Below are positions 55,251-64,000 of a stretch of 64,000 nucleotides of DNA, piece by piece. How positions within the stretch are numbered: the first letter of the stretch is position 1; each line of letters begins with the position of its first letter. The stretch is from Carposina sasakii. Lineage: Eukaryota > Arthropoda > Insecta > Lepidoptera > Carposinidae. The translations under genes were made by a program, and so were the position numbers. The DNA lies in assembly GCA_014607495.2 (NCBI GenBank), contig CP053148.1:9300001-9364000 (forward strand), in the 5' to 3' direction. The notes under the pieces were generated by a model that was given only the letters and a program-made list of their open reading frames with translations, ran no database searches and had not been told where the DNA came from.

Positions 55251-55389
55251 ATGAAGAAGCTCTCTTGGCTCGAGCTTCCGAGGAGCGGGAGCGTATTTTC
55301 CAGCGTTATGAACGAGGTCGGGATAACCTGGTTGGACAGATAGACCCTTGGGAAGATCCAGAATTTGAGGAGTATCACAAAACTGACAG
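55247..55389 (+). CDS. RN-tre: RN-tre exon 1
   Basis: 47 codons plus two bases. Donor GACAG|GTTTGG is weak (GTTTGG) but gives the exact family junction T-D-R-Y-G-F. Reading on past it would yield a hydrophobic tail that is not part of the family. Confidence 0.9.
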
Positions 55390-58300
55390 GTTTGGATGCA
55401 ATATTTTCGACTATTATTACCCTGCTATGATGATATTTTTCATGTTCTTATGCTGTATTTATTGGTTAGAGATGCAACCTTGACCTAAAACTTATTAATA
55501 TTTTATTTGTTAAGCTACTTACCGTCTGTCATAATAAGAAAACCACAGTAGGTAATATACTGAAAATTTACTAGCTGAGAAAGTTGGATAAGGTACCTAG
55601 TACTGCTTGGCGAATGTTATTCCTTTGCGAATATTTGCATTTATATATCTAGTGGAGCGAAATATGTACCTACCTAAAGCAAAAGAAGGCTTTGCTTTAT
55701 TGTACTTTTATTTCTTCTTGACTGGTTTTCCTTAACTACCATACAATTCTTAGTACATAATTCAGGTATGAAGCCACACTGAAAACTTATTAAAAATGCA
55801 TTTTACATGAATTGTAATAGTATAATTGGGCTTACACAATTTAATTTTAGCATTTCATATTAAGGTACCATTAGATTAACTACTCTAAATCCATTATTAT
55901 AATAAAGTAGCTGTGACATACAGATGGACAGACTATAAAACAGGGATGATGATTCTATATAAGGGTTCCATTTTTGCTATTTGGCTATGGAAACCTAAAA
56001 ATTATAATAGTACTAATGGTTGCCAGAAACGTGAACACAGCTGTACCTATTGGACCCAGTTCCCCAAACCTATACATATAAAAAGTGTGATAAGGTGGCA
56101 ATGGTCATCACTAGTTTTAGAGAATAAATGTTACCAGTATCAGATTCACCTAGATTTTTTATCATTGATTCCCTTCTAAAAAATTATAAATTATATACCA
56201 TAATTATAGTTATAATGGGTTTGCTGCTTGTGACACATAATTAACTATATTTAAATTATTTCTTCTTTTCAACTCATGTTTTTATTTGCATTATTTTTAT
56301 AGTGACAACTTAGCTCTAAATGGCTGGCTTGCCTTGCTCTTGCGTGTATTCTCTGTATGGCAGTGCATATTATGTATCTTAAGAAATTACAGGATGGGTT
56401 ATCTTGATTTCTAGTCTCTATTTTACTGCCAGTAAACTGTCTGTATATTGTATACTTAATATTATTTTCTTTTTGAATTTATGTATTTCCAGACAAACAA
56501 TGTAGACAATGTAGTACATTTTGTCACTATGTGTTACATACACATTTTGTCACTATGTGTTACATACATATTTTGTCACTATGTGTTACATACATACTTT
56601 GTCACTATGTGTTACATACATATTTTGTCACTATGTGTTACATACATAGTCACATACCTGTGAACCTAAAATGGGGTAGCCAAAGCTGCAGGAGTTCCAA
56701 GAAGATCCTTACAGCCATGTTTAGCATAGCAGCTCTAGTAGCATGACCTGCGAAATACGATATGATAAACCGATTTATCGACATTTAGCCTGTCAAAATA
56801 TGATAAATATAGCCGCCATGTTGAATTTTGTATAGAGACGATACAATATCCACAATGCGTGGTCGCATGCTAGGGGGCAGGTCAGATGTTGATGATCCAG
56901 TTACAAGTTTCTAGCTCATTACCTGAAGGAACAACCCTCAGTTCTTTAGTAGACTTTTACGACATGCATGGAAGGAGATGCAGCTGATGTATTTAAAAAA
57001 CCCTGCATCAGTTCAGCCATGTGTTATCTACCTATATATGTTATTTTAATCTTCATTATAGATATAGGTGTACATTTCTTGTGTCTAAGTGATAGGTATT
57101 GGTATGGGTGTAGATATCCACAATATGGTGCATGCTAATATTGTAAACACTCCTCCAAAACAATGAAATTTATGTGTATTTTTTAAATTTTAAATTACTT
57201 ATGTTTTTGTAAGGTATTTTTAAGTTATAAATGTTTGTTCTGCTAAGTTGAGAAATGGGATATTAATAATTATTGGCATTTAATTCCAGATATGGTTTTA
57301 TCCATGATGAGAGGTTGCCGCAAAAAACGGCGCCGCAAAAAATTAATATTGAAGTTGAAAGGGAGAAGAAATGGGTTAAAATGCTTGGCTCATGGAATCA
57401 TCCAGATACTAAAGAGAAACTTCACAGAAGAATTTATAAGGGCATTCCAAACTCTCTCCGAATAAAAATATGGTGTAAATTATTAGATGTGAACAGAATA
57501 AAATCTGATAATCCAGGGAAGTATCAGGAAATGTTAAGGCTAGCCAAGCATTGGTCCACTGATGTGAGACAAATAGATTCAGATGTAAATAGACAGTTCA
57601 GGGAACATCAGTTCTACAGAGAACGATATTCAGAAAAACAATGTTCACTGTTCAATGTGTTATGTGCTTACAGCATGTTCAACTCGGAAATAGGTTATTG
57701 CCAGGGCATGTCGGGCCTCGCGGGAGTTCTCCTTATGTACATGGACGAGGAGGATGCCTTTTGGGCCCTCACTATATTAATGACTGACAAAAAATATGCA
57801 ATGCACGGTCTCTACATAGAAGGATTTCCAAAACTTACAAGATTCCTTGAGCACCATGATAGGATACTCACAAAGTTTTTGCCCAAACTAAAAAATCACT
57901 TTGACAAATATGGTTTGGATGCTATATTGTACTCACTGAAGTGGTTTTTTGTATGCTTTGTGGAAAGAGTACCATTCAGTCTTTGTTTAAGAGTGTGGGA
58001 CATATATTTATTGGATGGAGAGCGAGTGATCACAGGAATGGCTTACACATTACTCAAATTACATAAAAAAGCCATCTTGAAACTTAATGATATGGATCTA
58101 ATAGTTAATTATATTCAGGTAGTGTTTACTGGGACATGGTTTTATTCGTTATTTGGTCATATGCTCTGATTTACTTCATTAATTGGTGTTGCAGGTGAAA
58201 TTACATAAAGACTTTGGATATGAAGATGATATAGTTATTTATAACCTAGAGAAAGCTATGGAAGAACTGAAAAAAGCCAAGTTAGATTACCCTGGGCCTC

Positions 58301-58790
58301 CGCCTGCAATAGAGTTGCCGAAACGTCGTCTCGGCATTTTCGTGGAGCCAGATAAAAAGTCTAAGATTGGCCAGAGAGCAGAGAACTTTTCGGAAACTGA
58401 AAAACATACTAGATCAACTGTGATATTAAGGTAAGAAATCTACTCTTACTTGCTTATCACTTTTGGTGAGTATGGGAAAGGCTTTTGAGCAATCAGAGCT
58501 GCTGACGGCCATAACATAAATTGCCAAATCCTTCGTTACATGTCTTGAAAGAAAGACTCGCCAATGTATTAAGGAACAAGGCAGATAGATGATGTTTCTA
58601 GGGGGTCAGATGTGGCGACCGCTTGAGTATTTCTGGCATTGTTTTCAGGCGAGAGCGGGCTGCCGTGGAGCTGCAAGAGCGGGAGCGCGTGTCCCAGAGC
58701 GACACGGTGTCAGGTAACATCGAATCTGTTCCCTCCTCGCGCGCCACCTCCGGCGATAGCTTTAGTTCTGACCAGTTCACGCATTTGTAG
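55247..58790 (+). CDS. RN-tre: TBC-domain Rab GTPase-activating protein (RN-tre/USP6NL)
   Basis: Four exons, 449 aa: 55247-55389, 57290-58118, 58195-58430 and 58649-58790. All donors are GT, all acceptors AG, and every phase matches. Relatives of this protein accelerate GTP hydrolysis on Rab GTPases and act in receptor endocytosis and Golgi traffic. The N-terminus (ASEERERIFQRYERGRD, then IDPWEDPEF and KTDRYGFIHDE) matches the USP6NL family. The TBC domain spans about residues 99-310, with the arginine finger in IDSDVNR (R149) and the glutamine finger in YCQGMS (Q186). Behind it come KLHKDFGYEDD and a short polar tail ending FTHL. It is shorter than vertebrate USP6NL because the long C-terminal region is missing; alternative 3' exons cannot be excluded. 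The start at 55247 is chosen because the family's alignment begins there; an upstream ATG makes only a uORF. Confidence 0.93.
55390..57289 (+). other. RN-tre intron 1
   Basis: 1.9 kb. Contains a five-copy 26-bp minisatellite (56519-56648) and a repeat E fragment (about 56885-57000). No additional exon recognised. Confidence 0.8.
56519..56648 (+). repeat. 26-bp minisatellite, five copies
   Basis: Unit 'ttttgtcactatgtgttaca' plus tacata, starting at 56519, 56545, 56571, 56597 and 56623. Only two positions vary. It lies in intron 1 of RN-tre. Confidence 0.95.
57290..58118 (+). CDS. RN-tre: RN-tre exon 2 (TBC domain)
   Basis: 829 bp from acceptor aattccag| to donor CAG|GTAGTG. Holds nearly all of the TBC domain, including RRIYKGIPNSLR, IDSDVNRQFREH, EIGYCQGMSGLAG, WFFVCFVERVPFSL and WDIYLLDGERV. 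Confidence 0.95.
58195..58430 (+). CDS. RN-tre: RN-tre exon 3
   Basis: 236 bp from acceptor ttgcag| to donor AAG|GTAAGA. Encodes VKLHKDFGYEDDIVIYNLEK, the EELKKAKLDYPGPPP post-TBC segment and a basic polar stretch. Confidence 0.93.
58649..58790 (+). CDS. RN-tre: RN-tre exon 4 and stop
   Basis: 142 bp from acceptor ttttcag|. Encodes RERAAVELQERERVSQSDTV then a Ser-rich tail ending SSDQFTHL and TAG at 58788-58790. The charged RERAAVELQERER may form a short helix. Confidence 0.88.
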
Positions 58791-58892
58791 CCCACCTCCC
58801 GGACTATTGCAGATACCATGCTTGCTAACAATGTAGGTAGACCTGAAATATGAACCACTGTAACTAACATCTGCTAATACTAGTCTCCTTTA

Positions 58893-59157
58893 GGGGCCAT
58901 CCATATATTACGTCACAGATTAAAGGAGAGGGAGGGGGTCGTCAAACTGTGACATTGTGTGACAAGGGGGTGGGAGGGGTCCTATATTTCGTGACGTCAC
59001 ATTTTCATTCAATAATCTTTAAATATAAATTTGAAAAAAAAGCTAAATGTGACGTCACACTAGGGAGCGGGGTCTTACAAATGTGACCAGCTGTGGCAAG
59101 GAGGGGGGGAGGGGCAAAAATCATGAAATTCGTGTGACGTAATTTATAGATGACCCC
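58893..59157. mobile_element. TIR MITE, TSD TTA
   Basis: Starts GGGGCCATCCATATATTACG and ends with the near complement CGTAATTTATAGATGACCCC, flanked by TTA (58890-58892, 59158-59160). 265 bp, G-rich interior with several gtgacgtcac motifs. The 3-bp TTA duplication suggests a PIF/Harbinger-type mobiliser. It lies about 100 bp past the RN-tre stop and may be in its 3' UTR. Confidence 0.8.
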
Positions 59158-59160
59158 TTA

Positions 59161-62100
59161 ACCATTATCATTTGCAATGGATCCTCTGTGAACAAACGTT
59201 GTTAGCGTTTTGTATCTGCTCTAGATCCTAGACCATACTCACTGTAGTTTAGGCTTCGATGATAGCCGCTAGAAATCATATTAGAATTTAGTTGTTTATG
59301 TCGAGAGCGTCTATCTATTAGTCTCAGGGAATAATGGCGTTACGTCGTAATATTGTAGTCTAACGACTATAATTTACTGCATTGTAGGTACTATGTATAT
59401 TGAAATCGTAAATTTAAACATTGGGTGAATATATGTGGCATTGCCATCAAGATTTTTGTCTCAAATAATACATCGGTTACTTTTAAATCCTGGAGAATAA
59501 TAATAATTACTTCTGGTAATAATAACAGATGCCTTTGTATTAAGTATATTCATGTATTATTTGCTGAGATAATTATTTGTGATATTTTAACTATTGAAAT
59601 AGAAGACGAACATTAGGTATATTCGACGTTATACCAATACAGCTACTGTGAGTAAGCTAGTAAAAATACAGGCAGATTTACTGATTGTCCTGCTGTATGA
59701 CAATATTATTCCGTAAAGTTGTTATTATCCTGGAATATTGGTTAAATTTGAATTTAAATCGCCATCCCTGTTGCTCGAGAACGAGAATTTTAAAGATGTT
59801 TTAACAATTGGCTAAAAGTCCAAATTAAAGTTTTTCAATTTTTTAAATAATGAAAAAAAAGCCGAATTATGAACGAATGAAAAATAAACTTTGGTAGGCT
59901 TGGCGCAGTAGTAGGTATCTTCTAAATAGTAATTGTTTATATTTATGCTTATTTGTTAAGGTTCACGACAACACTATGGCATAAATTCGCATTCATAATA
60001 TTAGGACTCGATTTTTTTAAATATTGAGAGGTAATATGCGACTACGAAAAATTACTTCTCATACTTTACTGTTTACGTTTAAAATACATTGGCATGGTTT
60101 AATGTAGAGTATATTAAAAAAATACCTATAGATTTAGAGCAGAGTATAGTAAACGTTATCCATGGTCTTCTGCGTGGTTGGAAGTTACTTTTCTTTGATG
60201 GGTATATCGTTATGATTTAATTAAATACCGAGATGGCACTGCAATGAAAGTATAAAAGAATTATGTAGAATACAGTGATACCCACAAATAAATTTCTTAA
60301 GTAACCAGATTAGCTGGTAGAGACTGCCTTGTAAGGCGTTAAGCTCGCCCTTGTACATAATGTTTTGTAGTACAATAAAGAATTTTATCTATCTATCTAG
60401 AAAAACTTACGAAAAATGTGCAAACTTATGCAAGAATACTATTTACGCTCTCTCGATGTTCAAAATGAACTCTTATATCTTCAATCATGCATTCAATCAA
60501 TATGTTGTATGTACTTACAAGAAAGTGCTGACCTTGAGATTTTTGTACGCTAAACTAGTTTGCATGTTGCATGCTCAGTGCCCAAAAATTGTTTGGTGCT
60601 GACTTGATAGTTTATTTAATGATTATGAAGCTTGATAAATGCTTCCCAGGCTCGCATTGAACTTTGTATTTAAAATAAATATGACCTTTCAGTTTAAATC
60701 GCATATACTATGATTATACCCTTTTTACAATAATTGAGACAATAAATAGGTAATGATTTTAAATGCTTGTGCGAAAAATCTTTGAATTACATTTACAACA
60801 GTCAGGTATTATAGTATAGATTAAAACCAAATTTAACTTAATTATATGGCGCGCTTGGTACAGTATAATAACCTAAAGTGTTGTTATCATGTATGTACCC
60901 AGGCGGGTTTCAGGCACACCAATGACCTTTGATAAGCCATACGTTGACTATGTACGTACCTGCCTATGTACCTAGTTACGTTACTTTGGGTACCTTTTTA
61001 TCTCGCCAAACATCTCGAGTACAAAGTGAATTAACTTTTATAATTTAACCAAGCTAAAGTTAATAAGTAATGTATTTATTTAGTTAATGTATTCTTTCCA
61101 CTATATACAAACCTACTTTGTATTTGTTTAATAAACGAATTCAGTAAGTGTTAATTTATAGAATAGAATAATGAAACAAGTGAAATACCTACTATCTGAC
61201 TAAAATAGGTTTCTTCTAATATAAGTCCGCATAACAGATATAACTTCATTCATGCGAGTACCTAGTTTTTTTTAGTAATATGCAGTTGCATAGTCACCAT
61301 GCGCATAATGCAATTTACGCAGGAACCTATTTCAAAAACTTCACACATTAGAATCGAATGACGAATTTCTCTAAAGCGTATATTATTCATTTAGCATGAT
61401 TATTTAAAGTATACTCGTAAAGAAAGAATATTAATTTAGCAGAATTATTAGATTGAATAAGTTTGTAATATTAAAGTTATGAGGGTTTATATTAGGGATA
61501 TATAGCAGGTTATTATTATAACTGACGCATTTAAATGTTTAACCATGGTGGTATTCCGTACAACTATCTGTGGGGACTTATTATTAGTATAGTTCTCCTA
61601 AAATAACAATAAATAAATAAATAAATAAACAATATTGTTGGCTATTGATATCAGATATCAGTTCGCTCTCCTGTCACTTGAGCTATCTAGAAGATAATTT
61701 TAGTGTTGTGTAACGTCCCACCCAAGCATTGCAAAACGGTACGGCTCGGATAGCCATAAATCAATAATTGCTACAATATTATATATAAGTAGATACTTTA
61801 CATATGTAATATTATTTTATTTTTTAGTAGTTTGTTGTAAAACAATGGAATCATAATTTTATTCCTAATAAGACAAGGGTCTGAACTTACTGTAACTACG
61901 CCACTTGGATATGCACCATTAAAGACCTTAGCTTTGATGAATATAAAATCTTGATATCTCTCGTGGTTTACTCACTACTTAGTATAAGTGAATATAATTC
62001 TTAGTATAAGTTGGCAGCCAAGTACCTATTCTAAAGTCACTATAGTGAAACTGAAGTGACCCTACGTACTTGACTCATGCCAAATCATATTATCTAACTA

Positions 62101-62819
62101 AATGGGGCAATAGGGCCAAATAAAATATATCTAGCTCAAGGCCCTTATGATCTTTTTGGTAAGACTCACCAAGCCTGGAAAAAAAATTGTGTATCAATAG
62201 CTAGTAGTTTTACAGTCATACCTATATAGTGCCCGGCCTCCTAATCTAACCTAACTTCCGAAAACAAAGCGATAGCAGAGCGAAAGCGAATTTTGTAAAA
62301 TTTTTGCATTTAGATGTCGAATTGCCTCATTCATTTGAAATTTTTTCGTATTACGTAATTTAGCAAAGCGATCAATCAGCACACTAACTATTAAATTACG
62401 ATAAATATTAGGTTGTCAGAAATGAACTGCCATACATCCAATTCTATTGTAAAATAATTTACATTTTATTCCATTTATATCTCTTCTCTTTTCACGCCGA
62501 ATATGTTTTTGTAATTTCAAACAAATCACTTTTTTATTATTTTTTAAGAAGTAGCAATGTGTTTTTCTAAAAAGTTTAAAACAATTTTAGTCAAACATCA
62601 GCAATAGGCTGTGTGAATAAAAAATTTCTTTGCCATTCGTTCAGAATGTTTTATAAAGTGAGATCAGCTGTTTTTTTTATTTTTTTTATTGCTACTTATT
62701 GTCTTTGGCGCTAGTGTCCTAGTAAGTTCATCTTTTAGCAAACGATTAGCGAACGATAGGCCCCCTTATTACCTAACTAGCAAAAGCAAAGCGATAGCGA
62801 AAATTGTACAAAAAACATA
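59161..62819. other. Intergenic, no recognised gene
   Basis: AT-rich. Contains a LINE-like 3' tail at about 60305-60400 ('tgccttgtaaggcgttaagc' then 'tgtagtacaataaag' and TCTA repeats) and an AAAT microsatellite at 61607-61632. Around 62230-62310 and 62755-62815 are two similar tracts with 'aaagcgatagc'. No exon with convincing splice sites was found. Confidence 0.45.
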
Positions 62820-63925
62820 ATTAAAAAAATCCAAAAACTCGACTGCGTAAAAGAGAACCAAACTATGTAATAATAAAAAACTTAAAAGATGAAAACAAAC
62901 ACTTAGATGTCCGGTGGTCTAGAATTCTATAATACTACTAGCGGACCTGACAGAAGTCGTCCTGTCCCACGCCTTTGAACTAACGTCACCCAATTGTTTT
63001 GCCTTCCCGGACTTTCAAATTTCGTTCACTATGGGTGCGCCCACCACCGGGCCCTACACCCTCCACTGACCCTCGGATCTGATAACTCATAATTGCGACA
63101 ACAGGCACTTGCACTAACTACAATCGCCATGAGAAACCAGACCCGAGCACCTAGCATGCAATACATTGCACCATTCCGAAATCAAAAACTAGATAAATAA
63201 TCTACATATGTTTCGCCAACAACCGTGGCATCCTCAGGATTATAGAAATTAGTAAATTAGTAAACCACTAATTATAAACTATTATAAATTATGGAATAAA
63301 TACTATTGAAGAAAATAAAATATTTTCTAATGTTTTAACATAACAACTGAACAACTAGGATCCATTGAAATATTAGCTTGGCTGTCGGATAATGGATCCC
63401 GACTTTTCAGTTATTTTTGGAAATGGAAATTATGATTTTTTTTATTTTATACTTTTCAGTAATTTAGCTACTAATAGGTACGCTTCAAGAAGCATGCTCA
63501 ACATGCTCGACAGCAAGAAGTTTTCGTCTTGCTGCTGTCTAAAAACTTATAGGCGAGAATGGTTGTTACGCAACTTTAAATCGATGTCCATAGATCTTAA
63601 ACGGTCAGTCGGATCGAAAAATATTGAGAGAAACCTATTCAACGATACCCCACTTGATATAGTTTGTTGACTTGATTTTTTTTCATCTTTTTAATATGGC
63701 GTCCAATCGCCATATTAGATTTTCATTAAAGTCATGTCTTTAATGACACTCGCCGGACTAAGAGGAATCGATTGACGTGTGAATCATAAAAATCGGCATA
63801 TCGTACATACATATCATACATACATACTTATATACATACATACATACATACATACATACATACATACATACATAGGCTGTTAAACACATTACCTACCACT
63901 GCTTTGCGTCGCGCAGTCGGGTAAA
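62820..63925 (+). repeat. CGCAGTCGGGT-ended repeat (family C), copy 3
   Basis: Begins 'tccaaaaactcgactgcgta', matching the left arm of copy 2. It is interrupted at about 62938-63240 by another repeat ('agcggacctgacagaagtcg'), then resumes with 'taacataacaactgaaca', 'cttgctgctgtctaaaaact', 'ctcgccggactaagaggaat' and ends gcgcagtcgggt. A CATA microsatellite (about 63805-63872) is expanded inside it. Confidence 0.6.
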
Positions 63926-64000
63926 AAATCGCTGATTGCTTGTCAAATTCGTATTACGTAAAATAAATTTCACAGGAACTTTGACATTTCAATGCGAATA

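Noticed and set aside
55389..55483. Hydrophobic C-terminus of the 55226-55483 open frame as a small membrane protein
   Set aside because: The segment after 55389 is intron: splicing at GACAG|GTTTGG gives the exact USP6NL family junction.
63805..63872. CATA-rich array as a CRISPR-like or functional repeat
   Set aside because: Simple microsatellite with no spacers in a eukaryotic repeat.

Overview
This window looks like nuclear DNA from a moth or butterfly (Lepidoptera). It is AT-rich, its genes have introns, and it carries several Lep1-type Helitron ends (TCCTACTAATATTATAAA starts, CTAG|T ends). It also holds a lepidopteran-style tRNA-derived SINE, RTE- and Jockey/CR1-like LINE fragments, many MITEs, and two host genes that read clearly as insect orthologues. 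I cannot name the species from the sequence alone.

Host genes. (1) 22191-22365 (-): a well-formed first coding exon (ATG to a GTAAGT donor) of a gene I do not recognise; the rest lies to the left and was not found. (2) 24409-49366 (-): the mitochondrial medium-chain acyl-CoA dehydrogenase gene (MCAD/ACADM orthologue). I rebuilt it exon by exon from homology, splice sites and phase; the exon carrying the start codon was not found. One exon exists in two versions, 29194-29294 and 45325-45425. Both are exactly 101 bp, have the same phase and intact splice sites, and encode the helix that lines the acyl pocket. (3) 55247-58790 (+): a complete four-exon TBC-domain Rab GAP gene (RN-tre/USP6NL orthologue, 449 aa) with both catalytic fingers.

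Region by region. 1-22 kb is almost entirely mobile-element debris: LINE tails, TIR elements with clear target-site duplications, six copies of a TACAGGATG-ended element across the window, a fold-back element invaded by a LINE, a decayed reverse-transcriptase element (15.96-17.6 kb), Helitrons and a Harbinger derivative. 24-49 kb is the MCAD gene. The intron between the two 101-bp exons holds a 3.2-kb hAT-like fold-back element containing a LINE (30.18-33.41 kb), then a four-level nest (33.80-45.18 kb): a hAT-like element holding a LINE, which holds a SINE and a 9,006-bp errantivirus. The errantivirus has two identical 257-bp LTRs, a tRNA-Leu primer site, gag, pol, a canonical -1 frameshift heptamer, and an env whose signal peptide appears to come from a spliced leader exon 6 kb upstream. 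Its pol is broken by one stop and one frameshift. 49-55 kb separates MCAD from RN-tre and holds tandem repeats and a 1.75-kb long-inverted-repeat element. 59-64 kb is intergenic with a MITE and a third copy of a CGCAGTCGGGT-ended repeat.

MCAD works in mitochondrial fatty-acid beta-oxidation and RN-tre in Rab/receptor trafficking; I see no functional link beyond their divergent arrangement. The strongest leads are the duplicated MCAD exon, the phase conflict beside a Helitron end at the next MCAD junction, and the env leader architecture of the errantivirus. All similarity statements come from recognising families by eye, without database searches.
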